Source of the DNA: Xanthobacteraceae bacterium
Lineage (GTDB): Bacteria > Pseudomonadota > Alphaproteobacteria > Rhizobiales > Xanthobacteraceae
Length of the DNA: 51,510 nucleotides
Direction: 5' to 3'
NCBI GenBank assembly: GCA_030037895.1
Contig: JASHPW010000071.1
Location: forward strand, 1 to 51,510
The notes under the pieces were generated by a model that had not been told where the DNA came from, did no database searches, and saw only the letters and a list, made by a program, of their open reading frames with translations. Shown one piece after another: positions 1 through 10,463 of this stretch (positions are counted from its first letter, which is position 1; the number at the start of each line of letters is the position of its first letter). A program made the translations under genes and the position numbers.

Positions 1-186
1 GAGAAGTCGAAGCAGCTCGCGCTGGTGCTGGAAGCAATCGCGCTCGCCGAGCGCGACGTGCCCGACTACGTCGAGGTCGACCACGGCAAGATGACCGCGA
101 AGCTCACCCGCGTGCCGACGCTCGGCGAGGTGCCCTACCCGGTGATGATGGAACCGCACCTCGTGGTCGAATATTACTCGCGCTGA
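1..186 (+). CDS. rpsD: 30S ribosomal protein S4, C-terminal fragment
   Basis: The window opens inside this gene; the last 61 codons are present and end in TGA at 184-186. The visible C-terminus contains [11 protein letters not shown] and ends in [11 protein letters not shown], which is the characteristic end of alphaproteobacterial S4. S4 is a primary 16S rRNA-binding protein that nucleates assembly of the small ribosomal subunit. The 5' part and promoter lie outside the window, so length and start cannot be judged. Family assignment is from recognition of the conserved C-terminal residues. Confidence 0.9.
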   Translation, partial: EKSKQLALVLEAIALAERDVPDYVEVDHGKMTAKLTRVPTLGEVPYPVMMEPHLVVEYYSR

Positions 187-232
187 AGCGGCGCCATGGC
201 CTAGCGCCGCGCGGCTGCCAAGCCGGAAGTGT

Positions 233-574
233 CTATGACGCCGCCGCGCTCTCCTTCACGGGGATGCCCTTCTCCTTGAGGAGCGATTGCAACTCGCCCG
301 CCTGGAACATCTCGCGAATAATATCGCAGCCGCCGACGAACTCGCCCTTGACGTAAAGCTGCGGGATGGTCGGCCAGTTCGAATAGGCCTTGATGCCGCC
401 GCGCAGCTCGTCGTTCTCCAGCACGTTCAGACCCTTATAGGCGACGCCGAGGTAGTCGAGAATCTGCACCACTTGGCCGGAGAAGCCGCACATCGGGAAT
501 TGCGGCGTGCCCTTCATGAACAGAACGACGTCGTTAACCTTCACCTCATTATCGATGAACTGCTCGATGGACAT
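233..574 (-). CDS. grxD: Monothiol glutaredoxin Grx4 (GrxD)
   Basis: A 113-residue single-domain monothiol glutaredoxin. The CGFS active site is at about residues 29-32 (PMCGFSGQ), followed by the glutathione-binding [19 protein letters not shown] region. Members of this family bind a bridging [2Fe-2S] cluster with glutathione and hand clusters over to target proteins, often as a heterocomplex with BolA. bolA lies on the same strand upstream (1721-1954), as expected, but here a plus-strand gene pair separates the two, so grxD must have its own promoter in roughly 575-755 or depend on long read-through. Start is the ATG at 574; length is normal for the family. Confidence 0.95.
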   Translation of the reverse strand: MSIEQFIDNEVKVNDVVLFMKGTPQFPMCGFSGQVVQILDYLGVAYKGLNVLENDELRGGIKAYSNWPTIPQLYVKGEFVGGCDIIREMFQAGELQSLLKEKGIPVKESAAAS

Positions 575-755
575 GCTCCTGCTCCTTGGCTGCGGCCGAA
601 TCGGGCGCCGTCGCCTCCCCGATCGGGATTAGATATAGGAAGCATATGGCGGATGGCTATGCCAAGTGGCAGGCCCGCCATGCAGCAGAGCTGTCGCTGT
701 CGCGTTATCGGGTGGCGGCGCGGGCGAGGGCAGCATGCGAAAAGGACATTTTTCA

Positions 756-1040
756 ATGAAAATTCGCCGTATCCTGCTCGATGTGGACAAGGCAATTGCG
801 CGGCCGGCGATCGTCGATCTCGCCCAGCAAATCGACAGCGTCGCCGGCGTTCAAGCCGTCAACATCACCGTCACGGAAATCGACATCGAAACCGTCGGCA
901 TGAACGTCACGATCGAAGGCGACGATATCGACTACGCCGCGCTCATAAAGGCGATCGAGGATGCCGGCGCCGTCGTCAACAGCATAGATCAGATCGTGAC
1001 CGGCGATCGTATCGTCGAGGCCGTGAAGAGGACTCGATGA
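756..1040 (+). CDS. DUF211 family protein
   Basis: A 94-residue protein beginning MKIRRILLDVDKA and fitting the DUF211 family, small ferredoxin-fold-like proteins best known from archaea. The fold is suggested by the beta-alpha-beta pattern: IRRILLDV, helix with ARPAIVDLAQQI, VQAVNITVTEI, then helix AALIKAIEDAGA. No catalytic residues are known. An in-frame upstream ATG at 666 exists, but the start at 756 fits the family and has AAGGA 9 bases ahead. Its stop overlaps the start of the next gene (ATGA), so both are translated as a unit. The pairing with a VIT1-like membrane protein suggests, without proving, a regulatory or metal-binding partner role. Confidence 0.75.
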   Translation: MKIRRILLDVDKAIARPAIVDLAQQIDSVAGVQAVNITVTEIDIETVGMNVTIEGDDIDYAALIKAIEDAGAVVNSIDQIVTGDRIVEAVKRTR

Positions 1041-1582
1041 AGCTGACGACCATCTTCCGGCGGTCGCACTTGTTTCCGCTGGTGATCGGTCCGGTGGACG
1101 GCATCCTGACCGTATTGACGCTGTCGGCCGGGCGAATGATGGCTTCCGGCGGCCCGCAGATCGACCTGCTATTCGCGGTCAGGATCGCGCTCGCCGCCTC
1201 GCTCTCGGGCGGCTTCGTTTATTTCATTGCCGAATATTCCAGGCTGCGCGGCCAGTTGATCGATGCCGAACGGCATCTCAGCCTATCCTCACCCGGGCGA
1301 TTTGCCGCCTCGCGTCTCGGAACCGCCGTGCTGCTCGATTCGTTCCGCGGCGCGGCCATCTCCGCGGTGGCGGGATCTCTCGGCGCCATGCTGCCGCTGG
1401 CGATCGGGACGCTGTTTGCGGGCCGGCAATGGCTGACGTTGGTGATCGCCATTGCCGCCCTCGGCGCACTTGGCGCCATGGTCGCGCAAGCCGTCCGCGG
1501 CCGACCGCTCACCTGGGCCTTGGCCCTGATGGCGACAGGCGCGTTGCTGACCGCTCTCGGCATTGTGCTCAACGTCACCTAA
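1037..1582 (+). CDS. VIT1/CCC1-like integral membrane protein
   Basis: A 181-residue polytopic membrane protein. The first helix contains GPVDGILTVLTLSAG, which matches the VDG(L)xT motif of the first helix of VIT1/CCC1-type iron/manganese transporters. A second hydrophobic segment (IALAASLSGGFVYFIAEY) is followed by a charged cytoplasmic stretch (residues about 70-95) and three more hydrophobic helices to the C-terminus, about five in all. Classical VIT1 proteins carry a metal-binding cytoplasmic loop rich in Glu/Met, which is poorly developed here, so transport of a metal is an inference. The gene overlaps the DUF211 gene by four bases and is followed at once by a hairpin repeat that could terminate transcription. 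Confidence 0.6.
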   Translation: MKLTTIFRRSHLFPLVIGPVDGILTVLTLSAGRMMASGGPQIDLLFAVRIALAASLSGGFVYFIAEYSRLRGQLIDAERHLSLSSPGRFAASRLGTAVLLDSFRGAAISAVAGSLGAMLPLAIGTLFAGRQWLTLVIAIAALGALGAMVAQAVRGRPLTWALALMATGALLTALGIVLNVT

Positions 1583-1684
1583 AGCGGGATGACTTATCTT
1601 CGAATCGTCATCCCGCTTCTAAGTTTTTGTATTGTCGCGCGTCCGGACGGAAACCGGTTCCCATTTTTCCTGGACGCGCTTTAA
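1582..1684. repeat. Double stem-loop intergenic repeat, probable terminator
   Basis: Two perfect inverted repeats in tandem. The first pairs 1582-1593 with 1607-1618 (12 bp, AAGCGGGATGAC) and is followed by CTAAGTTTTTG, a usable Rho-independent terminator for the DUF211/VIT1 pair. The second pairs 1637-1644 with 1672-1679 (GCGCGTCC) around a central AAACCGGTTCCC. The arrangement and the AACCGGTT centre are like the interspersed intergenic repeats common in Rhizobiales genomes; family membership is from memory and not tested. Confidence 0.7.
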
Positions 1685-1720
1685 TGGCTTGAAGACGTGC
1701 CCGCCGCCCCGGCGAACCGC

Positions 1721-1954
1721 TTAGCCCGGTGCCCCGGTCTGCAATGCGAGCGCATGCAGCTTGCCGCCCATCTCCCCCTTGAGCGCCTCGTAGACGATCT
1801 GGTGTTGCTGCACGCGCGATTTGCCGCGAAACGATTCGGCGATGACGGTCGCGGCGTAATGCTCGCCGTCGCCGGCAAGATCGCGGATCGTCACCCGGGC
1901 GTCGGGAATACGGGCCCGAATCAATCGCTCGATATCGCTCGCGGCCATGGCCAT
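1721..1954 (-). CDS. bolA: BolA family Fe-S regulator
   Basis: A 77-residue BolA-like protein starting at ATG 1954 (a second in-frame ATG is at 1948). The helix-turn-helix-like core with conserved DGEHYAATVIAESFRGKSR and the HQIVYEAL segment fit the BolA family; the His in GEHY and His in LHALAL are the usual [2Fe-2S] ligand candidates in BolA-Grx complexes. It lies 113 bases downstream of purL, the normal Rhizobiales position, and should act with the CGFS glutaredoxin encoded at 233-574 in Fe-S sensing or trafficking. The protein has the usual length for the short BolA class. Confidence 0.9.
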   Translation of the reverse strand: MAMAASDIERLIRARIPDARVTIRDLAGDGEHYAATVIAESFRGKSRVQQHQIVYEALKGEMGGKLHALALQTGAPG

Positions 1955-2067
1955 GGCGCCCTTCACCCCTGGGCTTCTATCCGGTCCGGACGGCGGACGC
2001 TCCCCAAACTTGCTCAATGTTGCGACCACATTGGGGCGCCGGTGCGAGAGCGTCAATGCGCCGCCGG

Positions 2068-4265
<2,198 letters not shown>

Positions 4266-4269
<4 letters not shown>

Positions 4270-4610
4270 TGACGGCGTTGATTCTTGCCGATCCATTCGC
4301 CAAACGGCATTCGCGAAACTCTAATTTCTTCGAATTCGTTTTTCTTATTGAGCAATCGATATCCGGCCGGAATTGGTAGTGTCTTTCGGCGGCTGTATTC
4401 GTCTTCTGCAACTATTTGATCGGAAGTCGCGACAGCGGCGAGAGCGCAAATTATTGCATCTAGTTCACTGCCATCGCCGAGCCTCTTGCTAAATGGTGAC
4501 TCGGCCGACAGAATGACCTCAGCCCTATTTTTCTCTGCCTGAATCGTTGCAAGTACCGTGCCCCGGCGGTTTGAAAAGCCGGCCAGATCAAGCCCAAATC
4601 CGGTCATCAT
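4266..4610 (-). CDS. Small hypothetical protein, possible DUF429-like remnant
   Basis: A 114-residue ORF whose stop overlaps the purL start in an ATGA arrangement. The first residues ([19 protein letters not shown]) resemble the nuclease-like N-terminal strand of DUF429 proteins, and [17 protein letters not shown] resembles the ELDALICAL segment near the C-terminus of that family. In complete DUF429 proteins about 100 residues separate these parts, while here they are about 25 apart, so the gene may be an internally deleted relic, or an unrelated small protein. Base composition is less GC-rich than purL. It sits in a block of accessory genes between purQ and purL. No function is claimed. Confidence 0.4.
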
Positions 4611-4649
4611 CCCCTAAGCTGCCATTTGCGGGCGTGCGGCATGATGCGT

Positions 4650-4973
4650 TCAATGGCGGTTGCGATTGGCTTCGAAATAGGCGCGCAGCACGGCATTCAT
4701 GCGGGTCAGGTGGCCCCGGCCTTGACGCCTGAACCAGTCGAGCACATCGCTGTCGATGCGCAAATGGACCGACGATTTTCTCGGGACCAGTGGCGGAATC
4801 AGTCTGGCATGATCCCAAAAGCTTCGATCCAGTTCGATCTCGTCCGCATCCGGACGCGTGGGAGCCAGCGCGCCGTGGCGTGCCATTTCGTCGATTTCAT
4901 CAAGAGTGGCGCTCCTGATATCGCCGGCGCGCTCGTCGTCCCATACGCCAGGCAGTGATGAGATGGAGTACAT
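4650..4973 (-). CDS. BrnA-like antitoxin
   Basis: A 107-residue protein whose C-terminal part (SSVHLRIDSDVLDWFRRQG followed by GHLTRMNAVLRAYFEANR) is the ribbon-helix-helix/AbrB-like C-terminus typical of BrnA/COG3514 antitoxins. It overlaps the 3' end of the BrnT-like toxin gene by 74 bases if the ATG at 4973 is used; a second ATG at 4886 would give a 78-residue protein starting 13 bases after the toxin stop. The longer form includes the conserved DEIDEM segment seen in the family. As antitoxin it is expected to bind the toxin and repress the shared promoter. Confidence 0.75.
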   Translation of the reverse strand: MYSISSLPGVWDDERAGDIRSATLDEIDEMARHGALAPTRPDADEIELDRSFWDHARLIPPLVPRKSSVHLRIDSDVLDWFRRQGRGHLTRMNAVLRAYFEANRNRH

Positions 4974-5196
4974 CTTCGCCCGTCTGCGGGTCTTGGCGCG
5001 GCGTGAAGACAACGGTGAAGTACTCGCCTTCCGTAACACCGAGCGCGATATAGCTCGTTTCGCCGTAGTCATGGCGAACATCCTCCGTGACCATCACCGG
5101 CCCGCGAAAGATGCGGGCCGCCCGGAGCAGATCAAATCCGCGTTCCGCGAGAATTTGCCGACGCTTTGTCTCACTCCAGGTGAACCGCTGTGGCAT
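4900..5196 (-). CDS. BrnT-like ribonuclease toxin
   Basis: A 98-residue BrnT family protein (RelE-like fold). The N-terminus FTWSETKRRQILAERGFD matches the F-W-x-x-x-K-x-x-x-N/I-x-x-x-HG motif, followed by RHDYGETSYIALGVTEG and the terminal basic RRARRRYQE that in BrnT contributes to the active site. An upstream in-frame GTG lies at 5214, but the ATG at 5196 has AAAGG 6 bases ahead and gives the family N-terminus. The gene begins 30 bases after the purQ stop, so the pair is presumably co-transcribed with, or autoregulated inside, the purine operon. Toxic mRNA cleavage is inferred from the family. Confidence 0.75.
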   Translation of the reverse strand: MPQRFTWSETKRRQILAERGFDLLRAARIFRGPVMVTEDVRHDYGETSYIALGVTEGEYFTVVFTPRQDPQTGEDVLHLITAWRMGRRARRRYQERHS

Positions 5197-5226
5197 GTAC
5201 ACCTTTGTGTACACAAATTCAAGAGC

Positions 5227-5928
<702 letters not shown>

Positions 5929-5944
5929 TGCCATCCCGGTCCGC

Positions 5945-6187
5945 TCATTCGCCGACTTCGACCCGGTAATTTTCGATCACGGTGTTGGCGAGCAATTTTT
6001 CCGCGGCACTCTTGAGCGCGGCCGCGGCGGCGGCGCGGTCGGCGCCCTCGATCTCGATGTCGAACACCTTGCCTTGGCGCACGCTCGCGATCCCGTTCAC
6101 GCCGAGGGATTTCAAGGCGCCTTCGATCGCCTTGCCCTGCGGGTCGAGGATGCCGGATTTCAACGTGACGACGACGCGGGCTTTCAT
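5945..6187 (-). CDS. purS: Phosphoribosylformylglycinamidine synthase subunit PurS
   Basis: An 80-residue PurS, the small scaffold subunit that docks PurQ onto small-type PurL. The start [20 protein letters not shown] with [13 protein letters not shown] and the C-terminal [12 protein letters not shown] are typical. The ATG at 6187 was chosen over an upstream in-frame codon at 6265 because family members begin at this Met. It lies 83 bases downstream of the Uma2-like gene and 16 bases upstream of purQ. Confidence 0.95.
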   Translation of the reverse strand: MKARVVVTLKSGILDPQGKAIEGALKSLGVNGIASVRQGKVFDIEIEGADRAAAAAALKSAAEKLLANTVIENYRVEVGE

Positions 6188-6270
6188 GGCAAGCGCTCCA
6201 GCCTCGCCTCTTCCATAGACACGCGTCGCGGCGACCACAACCGCAGCCGAGGCGCGCGGCCGCAAGCCGG

Positions 6271-6849
6271 CTATTTCAAGCCGGTGTCGCGATAAATTTC
6301 GGACAGCGGCAATGAAATGCCGAGCGCCGGCAAGTCGAGCGAGTCGCCGAGCGATCGGAGATGTCGCTCTGAAAATCCCGCACCGCGCGCGAATACGACG
6401 ACGTCGATCGCGTCCTGAGCAATCACGACGTAGTGCGTGAGCGAGGGCAGACTGATATAGGCCGTGCGTTTCCAGCGCAGGTCGCGCTCCGCGGTCGAGG
6501 GCGACAGAATTTCGAAGGCCACGATCACGTCCCGCGTTTCACGGCCATAGGGGTGCCGCATGACCGTTCCGGCAGGCTGAATGAAAACGTCCGGCTCCGG
6601 CAGGCTCGTATCCGACACCCTCACGCCGATGCCGGGAATCGCCTCCCAGGATTGACGTTGTCTCCGCTCAATCACTCCGAGAGCAACGTTAAGATTCCAC
6701 AGAATTTTCTGATGCAAGCCGCTCGGCGACGCATTCAGGATCGGCTCGCCCTCGATCAACTCCCACTTCTCGTTATCGGGGCGCGTATCGGTGAAGGCAA
6801 AATATTCCTCCACCGTCATCGGGCCGGTCTTGATCGTCGGGACGCCCAC
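6271..6849 (-). CDS. Uma2 family (DUF820) putative endonuclease
   Basis: A 192-residue DUF820/Uma2 protein with a PD-(D/E)XK-like fold: NEKWELIEGEPILNASPSG near residue 30, LPEPDVFI near residue 85, and AFEILSPSTAERDLRWK near residue 112, which supply the presumed acidic residues and lysine. HYVVIAQD follows, as in the family. Biological role of Uma2 proteins is unknown; they are often scattered in accessory positions. The start is 20 bases downstream of purC, so the gene is part of the purine transcript although it has no known link to purine synthesis. An internal Met at residue 11 (MTVEEYFAF) is an alternative start. Confidence 0.85.
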   Translation of the reverse strand: MGVPTIKTGPMTVEEYFAFTDTRPDNEKWELIEGEPILNASPSGLHQKILWNLNVALGVIERRQRQSWEAIPGIGVRVSDTSLPEPDVFIQPAGTVMRHPYGRETRDVIVAFEILSPSTAERDLRWKRTAYISLPSLTHYVVIAQDAIDVVVFARGAGFSERHLRSLGDSLDLPALGISLPLSEIYRDTGLK

Positions 6850-6869
6850 GGGACCGCGCGCTCCTGCGC

Positions 6870-7637
6870 TCAGCCTTTGACCAGGATCGGACCGGCGCCC
6901 TGCGGCCGCTCGCCCTCGGCCATGATGCCGAGGCGCTTGGCGACTTCGGTATAAGCTTCGACGAGACCGCCGAGATCGCGGCGGAAGCGGTCCTTGTCAA
7001 GCTTCTCGTTCGACTTCATGTCCCACAGCCGGCAGGAATCCGGGGAAATCTCGTCGGCGACGACGATCCGCATCAGGTCGTTCTCCCACAGCCGGCCGGT
7101 CTCCATCTTGAAATCGACGAGCCGGATGCCGACGCCGAGGAACAGCCCGGAGAGGAAGTCATTGACGCGGATGGCGAGCGACATGACGTCGTCGATCTCC
7201 TGCGGCGTCGCCCAGCCGAAGGCGGTGATGTGCTCCTCCGATACCATCGGATCGTTGAGCTGATCGTTCTTGTAATAGAACTCGATGATCGAGCGCGGCA
7301 GTTGCGTGCCCTCCTCGAGGCCGAGCCGCTGCGACAGGGACCCGGCCGCGACGTTGCGCACCACGACTTCGAGCGGAATGATCTCGACCTCGCGGATGAG
7401 CTGCTCGCGCATGTTCAACCGGCGGATGAAGTGAGTCGGAACCCCGATGTCGTTCAAGTGCTGGAAGACATATTCGGAGATCCGGTTGTTGAGGACGCCC
7501 TTGCCTTCGATCACCTGATGCTTCTTCGCATTGAAGGCGGTCGCGTCGTCCTTGAAGTGCTGGATCAGGGTTCCCGGCTCGGGTCCTTCATAAAGGACCT
7601 TCGCCTTGCCTTCATAGATGCGGCGACGGCGGCTCAT
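6870..7637 (-). CDS. purC: SAICAR synthetase PurC
   Basis: A 255-residue phosphoribosylaminoimidazole-succinocarboxamide synthase, which condenses CAIR with aspartate using ATP. Recognisable are [19 protein letters not shown] at the N-terminus, [28 protein letters not shown], and [12 protein letters not shown] and [15 protein letters not shown], which form the ATP and CAIR sites. The ATG at 7637 is preferred; an upstream in-frame ATG at 7667 would add ten residues. It is the first gene of the minus-strand purine operon and is divergent from the DUF1476 gene, an arrangement commonly seen in Rhizobiales. Confidence 0.96.
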   Translation of the reverse strand: MSRRRRIYEGKAKVLYEGPEPGTLIQHFKDDATAFNAKKHQVIEGKGVLNNRISEYVFQHLNDIGVPTHFIRRLNMREQLIREVEIIPLEVVVRNVAAGSLSQRLGLEEGTQLPRSIIEFYYKNDQLNDPMVSEEHITAFGWATPQEIDDVMSLAIRVNDFLSGLFLGVGIRLVDFKMETGRLWENDLMRIVVADEISPDSCRLWDMKSNEKLDKDRFRRDLGGLVEAYTEVAKRLGIMAEGERPQGAGPILVKG

Positions 7638-7919
7638 CGGAGTGTACCGTGGCTTGGTGAAATCCATGGAATGCCGTGGCTCCAGTTCTGGTGTCGAGGT
7701 CCGCGGCGGCGGCATGGGCGTGCGACTCGAAACGCGGCGGCCCCTCCGCGACCGGAAAGCTAGCGGAACGCGCCGCGGAGCACAATCGACATAGACCCGC
7801 GCGGCCGGCGCCGCAACGGCGCCGTTCGGTCCGCCGCGCGGTTGCCTTGACGCGGCCGCCCCGATATGCAAGGCGGCAATCGACCGGCGCAAGTTCCACG
7901 CCGCGTCAGGACGACGGCC

Positions 7920-8243
7920 ATGACCACGTTCGATAAGCGCGAGGAAGGCTTCGAGCAGCAATTCGCGCACGACGAAGAACTCAGATTCAAGGCCACCGCG
8001 CGCCGCAACAAGCTCATCGGCCTGTGGGCCGCGGAAAAACTCGGCCTCAAGGGCGCCGAAGCCGAGCGCTATGCCACATCCGTCGTGCTGGCCGACGTCG
8101 AGGGCGCGGGCGAGCAGGGCGTCGTGCGCAAGATCCGCCGGGATTTCGACGCCAAGAGCGTCGCCCAGTCCGATCATCAGATCAACCGCGCCATGAGCGA
8201 GCTGATGGAGAAGGCGGTCGCCGACCTCAAGGCGGGCCGCTAG
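7920..8243 (+). CDS. DUF1476 protein, F1F0-ATPase inhibitor zeta subunit-like
   Basis: A 107-residue highly charged helical protein, [19 protein letters not shown] at the N-terminus, typical of DUF1476. In Paracoccus denitrificans the orthologue is the zeta subunit that inhibits ATP hydrolysis by F1 through its N-terminal helix, so the same cytoplasmic role at the inner face of the membrane is expected here. Length matches the family. It is transcribed divergently from purC with 282 bases between starts, which must hold both promoters; no clear sigma-70 elements were recognised there. Confidence 0.9.
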   Translation: MTTFDKREEGFEQQFAHDEELRFKATARRNKLIGLWAAEKLGLKGAEAERYATSVVLADVEGAGEQGVVRKIRRDFDAKSVAQSDHQINRAMSELMEKAVADLKAGR

Positions 8244-8287
8244 CGCCATGGCCCTGCTCGCGTAGCGATTATCGTTCGGCGACCGCC

Positions 8288-9067
8288 ATGGCCATCCCCG
8301 CCTTCACCCTCGCCCGCCGGCTGCGCGCGGGAGACGCCGTTTTCAGCGGCTGGTGCGGCCTGCCCTATCCGATCGTCGCCGAGACGATCGGCCGCGAGGG
8401 CTTTGCCGCGGTGACGCTCGATGCGCAACATGGGCTGTGGGACGTGAATGCGATCGTCTCCGGCGTCGCCGCGGTACGCCAGGGCGGGGCGGCGCCGCTG
8501 GTGCGCGTGCCGGTCGGCGATTTCGCTTTCGTCTCCCGCGCGCTCGATTTCGGCGCCGAAGGCATCATCGCGCCGATGATCAACGGCGCGGCCGACGCGC
8601 GCGCATTGGTCGCTGCCGCCAAGTACCCGCCGCTCGGCGAACGCAGCTGGGGACCGCACCGCGCCACGACGCTCGCCGGCCTCGCCGACCAGTCGGTCTA
8701 TCTGCGCGAGGCCAATGATCACGTGATCGTGCTCGCCATGATCGAAAGCGCCGCCGCGCTCGCCAACCTCGGTGCCATCGTGGACACGCCCGGCATCGAC
8801 GGCGTCTTCCTCGGCCCGTCCGATCTTTCGATCGCACTCTCGCAGGGCAAGGCCCTCGACCCGACCGCGACGGACGTCGAGCGCGAGCTCGACCGCGTCA
8901 TCGCCGCCGCGCAGAAGAGCAAAAAAATTCCCGGCGCGTATTGCCATTCGGCGGAACGCGCCGCGGCGCTCGCCCGGCGCGGCGTGCGCTTCCTCGCGGT
9001 GATGAGCGATCTCGCACTGCTGCGATCCGGCATCGCCGGGGCGATGCAGGCGATCAAGGGAAGCTGA
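8288..9067 (+). CDS. HpcH/HpaI family aldolase
   Basis: A 259-residue class II pyruvate-type aldolase of the HpcH/HpaI family (TIM barrel). Diagnostic segments are [10 protein letters not shown] with the catalytic His, [26 protein letters not shown] near residue 120, and [12 protein letters not shown] followed by [17 protein letters not shown], which provide the metal-binding Glu and Asp. Such enzymes cleave or form 4-hydroxy-2-oxoacids, releasing pyruvate and an aldehyde; the physiological substrate cannot be read from sequence. It starts 44 bases after the DUF1476 stop and a hairpin repeat follows 17 bases after its own stop. Confidence 0.88.
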   Translation: MAIPAFTLARRLRAGDAVFSGWCGLPYPIVAETIGREGFAAVTLDAQHGLWDVNAIVSGVAAVRQGGAAPLVRVPVGDFAFVSRALDFGAEGIIAPMINGAADARALVAAAKYPPLGERSWGPHRATTLAGLADQSVYLREANDHVIVLAMIESAAALANLGAIVDTPGIDGVFLGPSDLSIALSQGKALDPTATDVERELDRVIAAAQKSKKIPGAYCHSAERAAALARRGVRFLAVMSDLALLRSGIAGAMQAIKGS

Positions 9068-9083
9068 GGCTGCTCGATTCTTG

Positions 9084-9120
9084 CGTCATTCCGGGCTCGG
9101 CGCGGCGCCCCGGAATGACG
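9084..9120. repeat. Dispersed CGTCATTCCGGG inverted repeat, possible terminator
   Basis: A perfect 12-bp inverted repeat, 9084-9095 against 9109-9120, lies between the convergent aldolase and methyltransferase genes. The same arms reappear in longer copies at 13558-13664 and 18625-18760, so this is the shortest member of a repeat family in the window. It could serve as a bidirectional terminator, although there is no clear T-tract. Confidence 0.7.
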
Positions 9121-9140
9121 CGTTTAAGTAGCTCCCGTAA

Positions 9141-10385
9141 TCAGCTCGTACCGTCGCGGGGCGGGCGCGGCATCGACGCGCCGGCGGCGTCCACGGCGCC
9201 TGCCGCGAGCCGGTCGAGCACAGTATCAATGTCCGTTTCCACGTCGCGGACGCCGACCTCGACGACGCGGTAGCCGCGCGCGGCGAGCCAAGCGCGTTTT
9301 TCGCCGCGCGCCGCGGCGGCAGCGCCCTGCTCCTCGGTCGGCACAAGATCGATGACCGCGCGCAGCGGGAACGACACGAAGTCGCAGATATGCGGGCCGA
9401 CCGGGGTTTGGCGCTTGAAACCGCGGCCGGCGAAGCGGCGGTCGTTGACCAGCGCCTGCCACAGCGCGCGCTCGGCCTCGGTCGGATTGCGGCGCAGGAG
9501 CCGCGCGAGCCCGCGCGCCGGGCCGCGCTCGGACGGCACGCGGCCGCCGCCATGCTCGGCAAGCAGCGCGCGCAGCATCTCGGCTTGCGCGCCGTCGAGC
9601 ACGCCGCCGCGCGCCGGTCCCTTGCGGCCTTCGGCGATCGCCGTGATCACGCCGTGCAGCGTGCGGATATCCTGCCGCGTCGGCTGCATGCGCGCAAAAA
9701 TATTGCGCAGGTTGATCTGCATGGTCTCACGCTTGTCCGGCGGCCGGAAGAACTCGACCTTCTCCAGCTCGCGTTCGAGCGCGGCGAAGAAAGCAAGGAG
9801 CTGCTGCTTCGGCGCGGCCGCCGATTTCGCCGGCATGGTGAACGGCAGCTTGCCGCCGCTCGCCAATTTGAACCATTCGTAGGCGACGACGAGGACGGCC
9901 TGCGCCAGATTGAGCGAGGCGTAGGCCGGATTGACCGGCAAGGTGAGGATCAGATCGGCGAGCGCAACCTCGTCGTTCTCGAGGCCGTTGCGTTCGCGAC
10001 CGAACAGGACGGCGACGGTCTCGCCCGCGCCAACGCGCGGCGCCATCAAGGCAGCGGCCTCGGCCGCGCCGACGACCAGCTTGGCCTGGTCATGAGCGCG
10101 CGCCGTGGCGGCAAGGACGAAGGTGCAGTCGGCGATCGCGGCCTCGAGGCTGGCGTAGAGCGCGGCGTTGTCGAGGATGCGGTCGGCGCCGGCGGCCACC
10201 ATGCGCGCCTTGGCATTCGGCCATGACGGCCGCGGCGCGACGAGGCGCAGCCGCGACAGCCCGAAATTCGCCATGGCGCGCGCCGCGGCGCCGATATTTT
10301 CCGCAAGCTGCGGCTCGACCAGGATCACGACCGGCCCCGGCCGCTCGCTCCAGCCCTTGGTCCTGTCGGTTCCGGCACCTGGCAT
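9141..10385 (-). CDS. TrmJ-like tRNA 2'-O-methyltransferase fused to a DUF559 domain
   Basis: A 414-residue two-part protein. Residues about 15-255 are a SpoU/TrmJ-type methyltransferase: PVVILVEPQLAENIGAAARA (motif 1), AVLFGRERNGLENDEVALAD (motif 2) and LPVNPAYASLNLAQAVLVVA (motif 3, SAM-binding trefoil knot); TrmJ methylates position 32 of tRNAs. Residues about 300-395 match DUF559, a Vsr-like PD-(D/E)XK fold: LLRRNPTEAERALWQAL, then VGPHICDFVSF. In typical DUF559 the next strand is IVELDGGQH; here it reads AVIDLVPTEEQ, so one acidic residue is conservatively changed and the second is missing, and nuclease activity is doubtful. The start at 10385 was chosen because upstream codons lack homology. 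Single ORF with no frame break. Confidence 0.85.
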   Translation of the reverse strand: MPGAGTDRTKGWSERPGPVVILVEPQLAENIGAAARAMANFGLSRLRLVAPRPSWPNAKARMVAAGADRILDNAALYASLEAAIADCTFVLAATARAHDQAKLVVGAAEAAALMAPRVGAGETVAVLFGRERNGLENDEVALADLILTLPVNPAYASLNLAQAVLVVAYEWFKLASGGKLPFTMPAKSAAAPKQQLLAFFAALERELEKVEFFRPPDKRETMQINLRNIFARMQPTRQDIRTLHGVITAIAEGRKGPARGGVLDGAQAEMLRALLAEHGGGRVPSERGPARGLARLLRRNPTEAERALWQALVNDRRFAGRGFKRQTPVGPHICDFVSFPLRAVIDLVPTEEQGAAAAARGEKRAWLAARGYRVVEVGVRDVETDIDTVLDRLAAGAVDAAGASMPRPPRDGTS

Positions 10386-10463
10386 CGGAGTCAGCGCCCG
10401 CCCTGCATCGCCGCGATCCGCGCTCTTTACAACCTTGACCCGCGATGGCACCAGACCGCAGCC

